Source: Candidatus Nitrotoga sp. MKT (GTDB taxonomy: Bacteria; Pseudomonadota; Gammaproteobacteria; Burkholderiales; Gallionellaceae). Taken from it: 64,000 nucleotides of DNA. The stretch is from the NCBI GenBank assembly GCA_003402345.1, contig QFXH01000009.1:1-64000 (forward strand), read 5' to 3'. The notes under the pieces were generated by a model. That model saw nothing but the letters and a program-made list of their open reading frames with translations, had not been told where the DNA came from and did no database searches. The translations under genes were made by a program, and so were the position numbers. Numbering within the stretch: the stretch's first letter is position 1; every line of letters starts with the position of its first letter. Shown one piece after another: positions 36,523 to 46,166 of the stretch.

Positions 36523-37311
36523 CTACTCCCCTTGAAACATGAATGCGGTCAAAATAAAATCCAAAAACAAAATGGTCAGCGACGACTCGACCACTGTACG
36601 CGTGGTTGCACCGGACACCCCTTCTGCGGTGGGTGGTGCATCATAGCCTTCGAACAAGGCTATGGCAGTGACTGCCACTCCGAACACGAAGCTCTTAATC
36701 ATGCCGTTCACGATGTCGTGCTGAAAATCGACCCCAGCCTGCATTTGCGACCAGAACGAACCTTCATCCACGCCAATCAACACCACCCCCACCACATATC
36801 CACCAAATACGCCCATGGCGGAAAATAACGCCGACAGCAGCGGCATAGAAATGACCCCAGCCCAAAAACGGGGCGCAACCACTCGCGCCATCGGGTTGAT
36901 CGCCATCATCTCCATCGCGGAAATCTGTTCGGTGGCCTTCATCAAACCAATCTCCGCAGTCATCGCCGAACCAGCGCGACTCGCAAACAACAAGGCGGCC
37001 AGCACTGGCCCCAATTCGCGCACTAGGCTCAATGCTACGAGTGACCCCAGTGCGGATTCAGAACCGTAGCGTTTGAGTGTCTCATAGCCCTGCAACCCCA
37101 ACACCATGCCGACAAACGTGCCGGCCACCAAAATTATAATAAGCGACATCACCCCACTGGAGAACAACTCTCTGATAGTCAAGTGAAAGCGCCGGAAGCT
37201 GGTCCCGGAATAAAACAAGATCAGCATGAAGAAGCGGGAGGCATATCCCATACGCCATACCGCATTCACAATACGATGTCCTAAGAACCTAAGATTTTCA
37301 ACAATCATCAT
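36523..37311 (-). CDS. mlaE: ABC permease MlaE
   Basis: A 262-residue permease with five to six membrane spans. The conserved LVRELGPVLAALLFASRAGS and the EIGLMKATEQISAMEMM segment mark the MlaE family. It transports phospholipids together with MlaF. It overlaps mlaF by 4 bases. Confidence 0.96.
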   Translation of the reverse strand: MMIVENLRFLGHRIVNAVWRMGYASRFFMLILFYSGTSFRRFHLTIRELFSSGVMSLIIILVAGTFVGMVLGLQGYETLKRYGSESALGSLVALSLVRELGPVLAALLFASRAGSAMTAEIGLMKATEQISAMEMMAINPMARVVAPRFWAGVISMPLLSALFSAMGVFGGYVVGVVLIGVDEGSFWSQMQAGVDFQHDIVNGMIKSFVFGVAVTAIALFEGYDAPPTAEGVSGATTRTVVESSLTILFLDFILTAFMFQGE

Positions 37312-38117
37312 CGTCCGGGCCGCAAATTCAAATCTTGCCCGTAATCGCCGCCGGGATAATGGAATGGAACCGGACCGTCCATTTCCCCATGCACGAATTG
37401 ATGCACGAACGGCTTATCGGAAGTGCTGATTTCAGCCGGAGTCCCTTCTGCAACAACCACCCCATCGGCAATAAAATAAATATAGTCGACAATCTTGAGC
37501 GATTCCTGCACGTCATGCGTGACCACTACCGAAGTCGCACCCAGCGCGTCGTTCAAACGACGAATGAGATTACCCACCACGGTAAGTGAGATGGGATCCA
37601 ATCCGGCAAACGGCTCATCGTACATAACCAACATTGGATCCAGCGCCACCGTACGTGCCAATGCCACACGCCGCGCCATGCCACCTGAAAGCTCAGCTGG
37701 CATCAAATGATGTGTGCCGCGTAAACCTACCGCATGCAGCTTCATCAGCACTAAATCCCGGATGATCTCTTCCGGCAGATCAGTATGCTCGCGCATCTGA
37801 AACGCCACATTGTCATATACGGACATATCCGTGAATAACGCCCCAAATTGAAACAGCATGCCCATCCGGCGACGCATGTGATACAACCCTTTATGATCAA
37901 GCTCATGTATCACTTGCCCATCAACTTTCACATAACCACCACTTGGCTTGAGCGCACCGCCGATAAGCTGCAGCAATGTAGTCTTGCCACAGCCGCTACC
38001 GCCCATAACAGCAATCACCTTGCCCTTAGGGAAAGTGAGATTGACACCTTTTAATATGGGGCGGCTGTCATAGGCAAAATTGACGTCGCGAATTTCGACC
38101 AGCGCTTGAGATGACAC
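37308..38117 (-). CDS. mlaF: ABC ATPase MlaF
   Basis: A 269-residue ATPase powering the Mla phospholipid transporter. Walker A GGSGCGKTTLLQ, signature ELSGGMARRVALART, Walker B LVMYDEPFAGLDP and H-loop VTHDVQES are present. It is the first gene of the mlaFEDCB-exporter-murA-hisGD operon, with a promoter candidate 33 bases upstream. Confidence 0.96.
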   Translation of the reverse strand: MSSQALVEIRDVNFAYDSRPILKGVNLTFPKGKVIAVMGGSGCGKTTLLQLIGGALKPSGGYVKVDGQVIHELDHKGLYHMRRRMGMLFQFGALFTDMSVYDNVAFQMREHTDLPEEIIRDLVLMKLHAVGLRGTHHLMPAELSGGMARRVALARTVALDPMLVMYDEPFAGLDPISLTVVGNLIRRLNDALGATSVVVTHDVQESLKIVDYIYFIADGVVVAEGTPAEISTSDKPFVHQFVHGEMDGPVPFHYPGGDYGQDLNLRPGR

Positions 38118-38149
38118 GTATTAACACCTTGATTGTCCGGTAGACGGGC

Positions 38150-38179
38150 ATTCTAAACCATGCAATCGCTTAATCGCAA
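38150..38179 (-). promoter_or_regulatory. Candidate promoter of the mla-murA-hisGD operon
   Basis: On the minus strand TTGCGA (complement of 38174-38179), 18 bases, then TAGAAT (complement of 38150-38155). The -10 is a 5/6 match. It ends 33 bases before the mlaF ATG. Confidence 0.5.
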
Positions 38180-38284
38180 CATTAGCCACCGCAGGTGTAG
38201 CACAAAGAAACCAATTGTCCGGTTTAACCCAAATTGTCTGTTTGTACATTCTCACAACACGTCGTGCTGACTAATAAACAGCTC

Positions 38285-38336
38285 CGCCCCAAGGGGCGAA
38301 GTATTGTGACGAATTGCTCGAAAATCATAGATTTTC
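38285..38336. other. Two adjacent hairpins in intergenic DNA
   Basis: CGCCCC-AA-GGGGCG (38285-38298) and GAAAATC-ATA-GATTTTC (38320-38336) are perfect small inverted repeats 21 bases apart in the 460-bp gap between mlaF and the alpha/beta hydrolase gene. No ORF or T-tract accompanies them. The rest of the gap is A/T-rich and shows nothing else I can support. Confidence 0.35.
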
Positions 38337-38578
38337 ATTGCAATGTTATCTATGCGTCGCAAGCGGCGGGAAATTTACCCGCAGAGATTAAACCTCAGCC
38401 AAACAAATGCCTACCGCAATAAAAAATAGTGCGGGCTTGATCATACTTGACAATATTTATCGATATAGACGACATTGCTAGCTTATGGAAATGTTTTCTA
38501 CATGAAATGCAACGATCCGTTGTGCGTAATGCCGCTTAACTCAATTACGTTAAACATTTCACTACCGAGGAGACTCTA

Positions 38579-39562
38579 ATGGCCGATCAATTTGTCATGT
38601 GCGCACGCGCTGAGGAAGATGGTGTTTTTATTGCCGAACCTGGGCCGTCGCTTTTTCTTCTGGTACCTGAAGGTGAGCGCCCATCACCAAAGCATGCACT
38701 GAAGAAGCCGCAATGGCTCAAGAAACTTCGCATTGCAGCGACATGGGGAAAAGATGCCAGAAACGACAAGCTAGACAGGGGCGACCTTCTAGTTTTTGTG
38801 CATGGATATAACAATGACCAGAAGATTATTATGGATCGCCATACACAACTAAAACGAGACCTCACCTCTGTTGGATACAAGGGTGAAATCTTATCTTTCG
38901 ACTGGCCAAGCGACGATAAAGCTCTCAACTATTTGGAAGACAGACACGATGCAAAGAAGACCGCCATGCAACTCGTGACTGATGGTGTTCGAGCATTATC
39001 AGAACAACAAGCTCCGGACTGCACAATTAATATTCACTTACTAGGCCACTCAACGGGGGCCTACGTGATACGCGAGGCATTTGACGATGCCGACGACGCT
39101 CGTTTATCAAATAATTCCTGGACAGTGAGTCAGATTGTGTTTATTGGAGGCGATATTTCCGCATCTTCTATGAGTCAAGGAGATAGCTCTACCGACTCTT
39201 TATATCGACATTGCACGCGCATCACTAACTATTCAAACCTCTACGACTCTGTGCTCAAACTGTCAAATGCCAAGAGATTGGGTGTCGCACCGAGAGTTGG
39301 GAGAGTGGGCTTGCCAAACGATGCCTCCGCGAAAGCAGTTAATATTGATTGCACAGAGTATTTTGGATCCCTCGATTCCAATGAAGAAATAAAAAAGGCA
39401 GACCAAGCCGTGATATTCGGCTCGTTCGATCACTCGTGGCATATCGGGAATCAACTTTTCGCACGCGATTTATTCGAAACAATAAAGGGCGACCTTGATA
39501 GATCAGTTATCCCAACGCGTGCAATTAGCGCGGACGGAAAGCTGAAGCTATTGCGCCCATAG
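38579..39562 (+). CDS. Alpha/beta hydrolase, DUF900-like
   Basis: A 327-residue cytoplasmic protein. LLVFVHGYNNDQ (about 72-83) is the oxyanion-hole region, HLLGHSTGAYVIREAF gives the nucleophile elbow GHSTG (about 160), and FGSFDHSWHIGNQ near residue 285 supplies a plausible catalytic histidine. This fits DUF900-type hydrolases; the substrate is unknown. GAGGAGA lies 9 bases before the ATG. It is a single gene with A/T-rich flanks, possibly acquired. Confidence 0.75.
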   Translation: MADQFVMCARAEEDGVFIAEPGPSLFLLVPEGERPSPKHALKKPQWLKKLRIAATWGKDARNDKLDRGDLLVFVHGYNNDQKIIMDRHTQLKRDLTSVGYKGEILSFDWPSDDKALNYLEDRHDAKKTAMQLVTDGVRALSEQQAPDCTINIHLLGHSTGAYVIREAFDDADDARLSNNSWTVSQIVFIGGDISASSMSQGDSSTDSLYRHCTRITNYSNLYDSVLKLSNAKRLGVAPRVGRVGLPNDASAKAVNIDCTEYFGSLDSNEEIKKADQAVIFGSFDHSWHIGNQLFARDLFETIKGDLDRSVIPTRAISADGKLKLLRP

Positions 39563-39853
39563 AAGAATGTCTAACCTTTCGCTCCAAGGGACACTGCGCG
39601 ATAAAGCCGCGTAGCGCCCAGTCACCTCTACATTAACTTCGATCAGAGCCTACGTAAATAAATTAAAACCAGGTGTCATATTCAAAATTTACGGGTAACT
39701 ATAAATATGCACACGCATTAACTTTCCAATATATAAAACACGGAAAAAGTACTAGAAAATAAAGTGCATCATCGCACTACATACATACATCAATAAATAA
39801 CTACGTTAAACGTCACGAATACCGCAACAAAACGCTTTTGCGAACTTAACCAA

Positions 39854-40195
39854 ATGCCCCATCAAACTCATGAAGAGTACTTCGCTTCGGTCACGCCGGA
39901 GGCTCGCGTACTGCTTGAGCGTATTCAGGCAGAAGTTCAAGCCATAGTGCCCGATGCAACCAAGTGCATGGGATACCAAATGCCTGCCTTCAGGCAAAAA
40001 AAGGTTTTCTTCTACTTCGCCGCATTCAAGAAACATATTGGTGTGTATCCACCCGTCACTAACGATAAAGCCTTTGTGTTGGAGTTAGCCCGGTACCGGG
40101 GGCCCAAAGGCAATCTTTCGTTCCCACTCAACGAACCACTGCCTATCGATCTCATTCGCAAAGTCGCTGCGGCACTTTCTACGCAGTACTCATGA
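39854..40195 (+). CDS. DUF1801 domain protein
   Basis: A 113-residue DUF1801 (YdhG-like) protein. It begins with TPEARVLLERIQAEVQAIVP and contains CMGYQMPAFRQKKVFFYFAA and KHIGVYP, the usual family signature. Some relatives bind iron or shield proteins, but the function is unsettled. The 290-bp gap upstream is A/T-rich with nothing I can support; the 295-bp gap downstream holds no credible gene. Confidence 0.85.
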   Translation: MPHQTHEEYFASVTPEARVLLERIQAEVQAIVPDATKCMGYQMPAFRQKKVFFYFAAFKKHIGVYPPVTNDKAFVLELARYRGPKGNLSFPLNEPLPIDLIRKVAAALSTQYS

Positions 40196-40490
40196 ACGCT
40201 CCGCCACCCAAAGCCCAAGTGCCGCGTAAGCTCTAGGTCAAGCTGATCCGGCAAATGCCAGGCCACCTGAAATGACCGCACATCGGGAGACTGGAAGCAC
40301 TTGGAGGTTACAACGACTCCGCTTCCGCAATTTGATAAAACGTTGGTGTTTTATGAGCGTAAAGATTTTACTATCATTGGTAGCCGCGAGTTAAAGGCAG
40401 CACTAAAAGTTGCCAGCCTAATCCACCATTCAAGCGGGCTACGCCAACACTTGCCCTATAATTTAAGCATTATGCTTCAGGAAAACCCAG

Positions 40491-40913
40491 ATGAAACCAC
40501 GGATTAGCCTCATTACGCTCGGCGTCGATGACCTGGAAAAATCGCTAAATTTTTATCGCGATGGCTTGGGTCTCCCAACACAAGGCATCATAGGCCCCGA
40601 ATTTGAGCACGGAGCAGTTGCCTTCTTTAGCTTGCAGGCCAATCTAAAACTCGCGCTTTACCCGCGCCAGAGTCTCTCAACAGATTCGGGACTGCCCCTG
40701 GGAACGCCAAGCGCACTTGAGTTCAGCATTGGCCATAATGTTTCTTCAAAAACTGAGGTCAATCAAGTAATGGAGCAAGCAAAAAATGCCGGGGCTACCA
40801 TCGTAAAGTCCGCCCAAGATACTTTTTGGGGCGGCTACGCAGGCTATTTCCAAGACCCTAATGGCCACTTATGGGAAATTGCCTGGAACCCGCAATGGCC
40901 GATCCCTGAGTAA
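40491..40913 (+). CDS. VOC family protein (glyoxalase-like)
   Basis: A 140-residue vicinal-oxygen-chelate protein with two beta-alpha-beta-beta-beta modules: ISLITLGVDDLEKSLNFYRD at the start and GGYAGYFQDPNGHLWEIAWN at the end (typical DPNGHxWE). The substrate is unknown. ATG 40491 is the family start. Confidence 0.88.
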   Translation: MKPRISLITLGVDDLEKSLNFYRDGLGLPTQGIIGPEFEHGAVAFFSLQANLKLALYPRQSLSTDSGLPLGTPSALEFSIGHNVSSKTEVNQVMEQAKNAGATIVKSAQDTFWGGYAGYFQDPNGHLWEIAWNPQWPIPE

Positions 40914-41131
40914 GGCAGAATATGTCCCTCAATAATAAAAGTGCTTCTTGTCGAACAAGATCAAATCTTCATGCAAACGATGCACAAGGCGGTAAAACCA
41001 AGCGCCGTCACAACAGCGGTTTAATCCAACGAATATTAGGTTGCTAAGCCAATTTATGAACGTTCGGGTTGATGAGCCAATAGAACAAGCTATAATAACT
41101 TTCTCTATAGCATCTTAACGACAATAAACCC

Positions 41132-42463
41132 ATGCCAAACGACGACAAACTCACACCCAGTACCGACCAGCCTATGCCTGTTACCGGCAAGACGTCCAAA
41201 AAAGACATTCCCATGATTCCGATGGAAGACTGGGATCTTGATGACAATCCTCCCTTGGTTCCCGCTTACCCGGATGTTCCCAAGGCGCTCAATGAGAACC
41301 CCAATCCGATCGCTGACCCCAGAAATTATCCTAAGAAAAAACCAGTCAAGCGTGAATCCAGCCCTTCCGGGTGGACAGATATGTCACATATTCTGCCGCC
41401 AGAAATACACCCCTTGTATAGAAAAGGATGGCTCGGCGCGCTTGAGCTGAATAATCGTGTTGTTATGGCGCCCATGACCCGCAGCCGGGCTGGGCTAGGC
41501 AACGTGCCAAATGCGATGAATGCACTGTACTACTCTCAACGCAGCTGTGCTGGCCTGATGATTTCTGAACCCACCCAAGTTTCTGCCCAAGGAATTGGTT
41601 ATCCGGGCACACCGGGCATAACCACCCGCGAACAAATAGACGGCTGGAAAATGGTGACTGCCCACGTCCGCAGAACGGGAGGCAAGCTTTTCATGAACCT
41701 ATCACATGTTGGCCGAATCTCACATCCATCGTTGCAGCCATTCCAAAGTTTGCCAGTCGCACCTTCTGCTATCCAACCGGCAGGGGAGGTTTTCACCCCT
41801 AAGGGGATGGTGCCGTACGTTACGCCCCGGGCACTTGAAATTGCTGAAATGGCAGGTATCGTCGAACAATATAGACAAGCTACGCTTAATGCCGAAGAAG
41901 CATGGCTGGATGGCATAGAAATCGATGCCGCGAATGGATATTTGCTCGACCAATTTTTGCGCGATAGCACAAATCAACGGACAGACGAGTATGGTGGCTC
42001 AATCGAGAACCGCTGCCGCTTGCTGTTTGAAGTAATTCAAGCGGTATGTACTGTGTATCCATCGAAAAAAGTTGGGGTTCGTCTGTCCCCAGTCAATCCG
42101 TTAAACGACATTAGCGACTCGACACCGCAAGAAACCTTTGAATATATTGCCGAACAGTTGAACCGTTTCAACTTGGCTTATATACATATCGTTGAGGAAC
42201 ACCCTTCAACATTTGATTTCAAACGCTTACGAAGCTTGTTCAGGGGTCAATATATAGCCAATGGCGGTTACGATGCGGAACGTGCCGAGAAAGCAATTGT
42301 TGAAAAAACTGCTGATTTCGTATCATTCGGCGCCCTATTTATTGCCAACCCAGATTTACTGCTGCGGCTGCGGGAACGCAGAGATTACAACGTTCCAGAT
42401 CTAGCAACTTTCTACGGCGGCGAAGCCGCTGGCTACATTGATTATCCATCGCTGCCATTTTAG
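41132..42463 (+). CDS. Old Yellow Enzyme homologue with altered active site
   Basis: A 443-residue FMN TIM-barrel ene-reductase homologue. An unusual N-terminal extension of about 85 residues, rich in Pro, Asp and Lys, precedes the barrel (LYRKGWLGALELNNRVVMAP at about 94). MAPMTRSRA, SHVGRISHPS, LLDQFLRDSTNQRTDEYGGS and IANGGYDAERAEKAI are family motifs. The segment normally read E-I-H-x-A-N-G-Y is IEIDAANGY here: Asp265 (GAT, 41924-41926) replaces the histidine that binds the substrate oxygen, while Asn268 and Tyr270 remain. Activity may be changed. The gene stands alone. Confidence 0.88.
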   Translation: MPNDDKLTPSTDQPMPVTGKTSKKDIPMIPMEDWDLDDNPPLVPAYPDVPKALNENPNPIADPRNYPKKKPVKRESSPSGWTDMSHILPPEIHPLYRKGWLGALELNNRVVMAPMTRSRAGLGNVPNAMNALYYSQRSCAGLMISEPTQVSAQGIGYPGTPGITTREQIDGWKMVTAHVRRTGGKLFMNLSHVGRISHPSLQPFQSLPVAPSAIQPAGEVFTPKGMVPYVTPRALEIAEMAGIVEQYRQATLNAEEAWLDGIEIDAANGYLLDQFLRDSTNQRTDEYGGSIENRCRLLFEVIQAVCTVYPSKKVGVRLSPVNPLNDISDSTPQETFEYIAEQLNRFNLAYIHIVEEHPSTFDFKRLRSLFRGQYIANGGYDAERAEKAIVEKTADFVSFGALFIANPDLLLRLRERRDYNVPDLATFYGGEAAGYIDYPSLPF

Positions 42464-42537
42464 TGGCACAGTAATAAGGAAATTTGTATTTAGCAGCGGC
42501 GATAAAAAATTATTCAGCATCCAGCAGGATAGTTTAT

Positions 42538-42660
42538 ATGCCACATTCCGCTGCACTAACTGTCCCTAATGACAGAGGAGCGCTCAGAATAGCCAGAACA
42601 AATGAATTAATAGGGATTTATAAGGTTCCAGTCCAGCCTATCAGCTTCACAAGCTCATGA
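42538..42660 (+). CDS. Possible small ORF coupled to the next gene
   Basis: A 40-codon frame from ATG 42538 (MPHSAALTVPNDRGALRIAR) to TGA 42658-42660, which overlaps the next ATG as ATGA. A weak AGGAT lies about 8 bases upstream. No family is recognised. The overlap is suggestive of translational coupling but could be chance. Confidence 0.25.
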   Translation: MPHSAALTVPNDRGALRIARTNELIGIYKVPVQPISFTSS

Positions 42661-43037
42661 ACTCAATAACGACAAAAGCAAACTTGATTAAAAATATTGC
42701 CATTGTGATAGCAATATTATTCGCTCTCTGTGCTGCTTATATGTGGTTTGCTTTTACCTGGAGTTACTCAACTGGTGAACGGGCTGGATATGTTCAAAAA
42801 TTTTCAAAAAAAGGGTGGGTATGTAAAACATGGGAAGGTGAATTAAGTATGATGTCGCTTCCTGGCCAAGTGCCTGAGAAATTCTTCTTCACTGTACGAA
42901 ACAATGCCATTGCTGAAAAGATCAACCGCAGCCTCGGCAAAAAAGTGGCCCTCAATTACGATCAATACAAAGGGCTCCCCACCAGTTGTTTTGGGGATAC
43001 GGAGTTTTTTGTTTCCGATGTTAAAGTTATTGAATAA
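42657..43037 (+). CDS. Hypothetical membrane-anchored protein
   Basis: A 126-residue protein with one N-terminal span (IAIVIAILFALCAAYMWFAF, about 14-33) and an extracytoplasmic domain that begins with YSTGERAGYVQKFSKKGWVC. Similar small proteins with this motif are common in proteobacteria and are unnamed. Two cysteines (in WVCKTW and TSCFGD) could pair. The gene ends just before a strong bidirectional terminator. Confidence 0.75.
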   Translation: MNSITTKANLIKNIAIVIAILFALCAAYMWFAFTWSYSTGERAGYVQKFSKKGWVCKTWEGELSMMSLPGQVPEKFFFTVRNNAIAEKINRSLGKKVALNYDQYKGLPTSCFGDTEFFVSDVKVIE

Positions 43038-43083
43038 TGCGTTTTTGGCTCTTTTTGCCAAACCCATCCGTAATCAATCAGAC

Positions 43084-43118
43084 AAAAAAAGCTGATCTAA
43101 ATTAGATCAGCTTTTTTT
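43084..43118. terminator. Bidirectional rho-independent terminator
   Basis: GCTGATCTAA (43091-43100) and TTAGATCAGC (43102-43111) form a near-perfect palindrome flanked by seven A on the left and seven T on the right. It works on both strands, serving the small membrane protein gene on plus and metK on minus. Confidence 0.92.
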
Positions 43119-43179
43119 CCAAATACATAAACGACTTTCGTTTCTAATGAGCAATACCGGTTATATCTTTTGCAGAAAT

Positions 43180-44343
43180 TTATAGCCCGGCATCCGCACG
43201 TAGAGCAGCGGCCTTGTCTGTTGCCTCCCATGTAAACCCTGGTTCTTCACGACCAAAATGACCATAAGCGGCGGTATTAGTATAAATTGGGCGCAATAGA
43301 TCGAGCATTTGCACAATGCCTTTAGGCCGTAAGTCAAAATGTTTTTTAACCAACTCCGCAATCTTTTCATCGGAAATTTTGCCAGTGCCATAACTGGTAA
43401 CCCAGACACTGGTGGGTAGCGCCACGCCAATCGCATAGGAAATCTGGATCAGGCACTTACTCGCCAAACCAGCAGCGACGATGTTCTTGGCAATATAACG
43501 GCCAGCATAGGCCGCAGAACGATCCACTTTAGACGGATCTTTCCCGGAAAATGCACCGCCACCGTGTGGGGCTGCGCCACCGTATGTATCCACAATAATT
43601 TTGCGTCCTGTCAAGCCGCAGTCGCCTTGCGGGCCACCGATAACAAAACGGCCAGTGGGATTTACCAGATACTTGATATCACCTTTGATTAATTCCTGTG
43701 GTAACACAGGCTTGATAATATCTTCAATTACGGCTTCGCGAATGGTCTCTAACGACATCTCCGGAGAGTGCTGGGTCGATAACAGTACCGTATCGATAGA
43801 GCATGGCTTACCATCCATATAACGGATGGTAACTTGCGCTTTGGCATCCGGACGCAGCCAATTCAGGCGGCCATCACGGCGCAGTTGCGATTGGCGTTCG
43901 ACCACGCGGTGCGCGAGATAAATCGGCAGTGGCATCAACGTGGGGGTTTCATCGCAAGCATACCCAAACATCAGACCTTGATCGCCCGCCCCCTGATCCA
44001 TGTACTCATGAGATGCGCGATCAACACCTTGGGCAATGTCCGGACTTTGCTTGTCATACGCAACAAGTACGGCACAACCTTTGTAATCTATGCCGTATTC
44101 GGTATTATCATAGCCAATTCGCTTGATGCAATCGCGTGCCACGTTGATATAGTCCACATTAGCGCTAGTAGATATTTCACCGGCAAGCACAACAAGACCA
44201 GTGTTAACCAATGTTTCAGCTGCTACTCGAGCATAGGGGTCTTGCGCTAGAATAGCGTCCAGAATGGAATCGGAAATTTGATCCGCAACCTTGTCGGGAT
44301 GACCTTCAGATACTGATTCGGATGTAAACAGAAATTCACTCAT
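43180..44343 (-). CDS. metK: S-adenosylmethionine synthetase
   Basis: A 387-residue enzyme that makes SAM from ATP and methionine. [12 protein letters not shown] (about 14-25), [16 protein letters not shown] (about 117) and [19 protein letters not shown] (about 262) are the family motifs. ATG 44343 ([10 protein letters not shown]) is the conserved start. Only 69 bases separate it from the divergent acyltransferase gene, so no SAM riboswitch fits upstream. Confidence 0.98.
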   Translation of the reverse strand: MSEFLFTSESVSEGHPDKVADQISDSILDAILAQDPYARVAAETLVNTGLVVLAGEISTSANVDYINVARDCIKRIGYDNTEYGIDYKGCAVLVAYDKQSPDIAQGVDRASHEYMDQGAGDQGLMFGYACDETPTLMPLPIYLAHRVVERQSQLRRDGRLNWLRPDAKAQVTIRYMDGKPCSIDTVLLSTQHSPEMSLETIREAVIEDIIKPVLPQELIKGDIKYLVNPTGRFVIGGPQGDCGLTGRKIIVDTYGGAAPHGGGAFSGKDPSKVDRSAAYAGRYIAKNIVAAGLASKCLIQISYAIGVALPTSVWVTSYGTGKISDEKIAELVKKHFDLRPKGIVQMLDLLRPIYTNTAAYGHFGREEPGFTWEATDKAAALRADAGL

Positions 44344-44412
44344 GGCGCCCCGCAATATAGGTTAGTTGAGAACATAGTTGATTATAGCAATAACTCGGTT
44401 GTAATTACCCCC

Positions 44413-45297
44413 ATGATATCCTCCCTTGTAGCTTGGTTATTCAATTTGATAGCGCACTTGCCGCTGAGTGTGTTACATCGTCTAGGCGCCGTGCTGGGCA
44501 AATTAACTTATAACCTGTCAGACAAATATGCCTCACGATTACGCGAAAACCTTAGTACTGCATGGGAAGGCCGTTCCGAGGCAGATTTTCGCAAAATTTT
44601 AAACGCCAATATAGCCGAAACAGGCAAGGGGGTGGCTGAATTACTGTGGATTTGGTGCCGGCCTTTAGCAGAAGTAACCGCTAGCATCAAAGCATGCTAC
44701 GGTTGGGAGCATATTGAGGCGGCACGTGCACGTGGCAAAGGGATAATTTTTTTAACGCCCCACTTGGGCTGTTTCGATGTGTCAGCCCTATATGTCGCTG
44801 AACATATGCCACTCACCGTGCTCTATCGCCCACCCAAGCTAATCTGGCTAGAACAGGTGATGCGTAGTGGTCGCGAGCGGGCCCAATTGCGGCTAGCGCG
44901 TACCGATGTGGGTGGCGTGCGCCAATTGTATAAAGCACTCAAACGGGCCGAAGCAATCGGACTTTTACCAGATCAAGTGCCCGGCAATGGGGAGGGCGAG
45001 TGGGCAGACTTCTTCGGGCGGCCAGCCTACACCATGACGCTGATTGGACGTTTAGTGCAATCCAGCGGCGCATCGGTAGTCATGACGTCCGTCGAACGAT
45101 TGACGCATGGGTCAGGATATATCCTGCGCTTCACACCGCTGGAATTCGTTGTTGATTTACCCATAAGCAGGCAGATCAATGCGGCCCTGGAAAAATTGGT
45201 GCTTACAAATCCTGCGCAATATTTGTGGAGTTACAATCGTTACAAGACGCCAGCAGGCGTTAAGCCCGCCATAAAGCAAGAAATAACTCCGATATGA
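44413..45297 (+). CDS. Lipid A-type lysophospholipid acyltransferase (LpxL/HtrB-like)
   Basis: A 294-residue membrane-bound acyltransferase. An N-terminal hydrophobic segment (LVAWLFNLIAHLPLSVL) precedes the catalytic HLGCFD (HX4D, about residue 117) and LLPDQVPGNGEGEWADFFG. It probably adds a secondary acyl chain to lipid A. It is followed by a paralogue with a 4-base overlap, which fits two successive acylations. Confidence 0.92.
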   Translation: MISSLVAWLFNLIAHLPLSVLHRLGAVLGKLTYNLSDKYASRLRENLSTAWEGRSEADFRKILNANIAETGKGVAELLWIWCRPLAEVTASIKACYGWEHIEAARARGKGIIFLTPHLGCFDVSALYVAEHMPLTVLYRPPKLIWLEQVMRSGRERAQLRLARTDVGGVRQLYKALKRAEAIGLLPDQVPGNGEGEWADFFGRPAYTMTLIGRLVQSSGASVVMTSVERLTHGSGYILRFTPLEFVVDLPISRQINAALEKLVLTNPAQYLWSYNRYKTPAGVKPAIKQEITPI

Positions 45298-46166
45298 TGG
45301 TGCGTTTTGGCATTTTTTTGCTGTGGCTACTGCACTTCCTTCCATACCGATTGCAAGCGTGGACTGGTAATATCCTGGGAATGCTGCTTTATCTGCTTAC
45401 AGCCAGGCGGCGGCGCGTGGCAAACATCAATTTGCGCTTATGTTTCCCCAAACTAAGCGAAGCACAGCGGACGCGGCTAGTGCGGCAGCATTTTATCGCC
45501 TTCGGCCGCAGCATTGTGGAACGGGGTATTTTATGGTGGGGCAGCCGCGAATGCATCCAGAAGCTAATACGGGTTGAAGGAGCAGAGCATTTTCAAAATG
45601 CGCTTGGTAATCCACTGATTTTGCTTACGGCGCATTTTGTCGCCCTGGATGTCAGTGGATCCTGGATTACCCAGCATACCGACGGGGTTAGCGTTTACTC
45701 CAAACAAAAGAATGCTTACCTGCAAAATTTGGTGTTACAGAAACGCGCGCGTTTCGGCAAGCAACTGTTATTTGCACGACAAGCGGGGATGCGTCCGGTA
45801 GTAAAATCATTGCGCGAATGTCGGCCATTTTATTATTTTACAGATCAAGATTGGACCACCAAGGACGGGGTGTTCGTTCCTTTCTTTGGCATACCAGCCG
45901 CTACGTTGGCGACTTTACCTCGTCTGGTAAAAATGGCTAACGCAAAGGTGGTACCGTGTATCGCACGTGTATTGCCGGATTATAAGGGGTATGAAGTGCG
46001 CTTCTATCCAGCGTGGGAAAACTATCCTACCGATGATTTAATAGCCGACACCCGCCGCATCAACGAATTCATCGAACAGCGTGTGCTGGAAATGCCGGAA
46101 CAATATTTCTGGCTGCACAAGCGATTTAAAACCCGGCCCGAGGGCGAAGAAAGCTTTTATAAATGA
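45294..46166 (+). CDS. Lipid A-type acyltransferase, second paralogue
   Basis: A 290-residue LpxL/LpxM-type acyltransferase with the HFVALD motif (HX4D, about residue 109) and [20 protein letters not shown]. It overlaps the preceding acyltransferase gene by 4 bases and ubiD by 4 bases. The acyl donor and the position acylated cannot be told from the sequence. An ATG 3 bases later is an equally possible start. Confidence 0.92.
   Translation: MMVRFGIFLLWLLHFLPYRLQAWTGNILGMLLYLLTARRRRVANINLRLCFPKLSEAQRTRLVRQHFIAFGRSIVERGILWWGSRECIQKLIRVEGAEHFQNALGNPLILLTAHFVALDVSGSWITQHTDGVSVYSKQKNAYLQNLVLQKRARFGKQLLFARQAGMRPVVKSLRECRPFYYFTDQDWTTKDGVFVPFFGIPAATLATLPRLVKMANAKVVPCIARVLPDYKGYEVRFYPAWENYPTDDLIADTRRINEFIEQRVLEMPEQYFWLHKRFKTRPEGEESFYK

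Noticed and set aside
40301-40507. A 68-codon plus-strand frame starting with TTG between the DUF1801 and VOC genes
   Set aside because: No ribosome binding site, no recognisable family, and its end overlaps the well-supported VOC gene. Composition does not look conserved.
44344-44412. Possible SAM riboswitch ahead of metK
   Set aside because: Only 69 bases separate metK from the divergent gene and no SAM aptamer-like pairing is visible.
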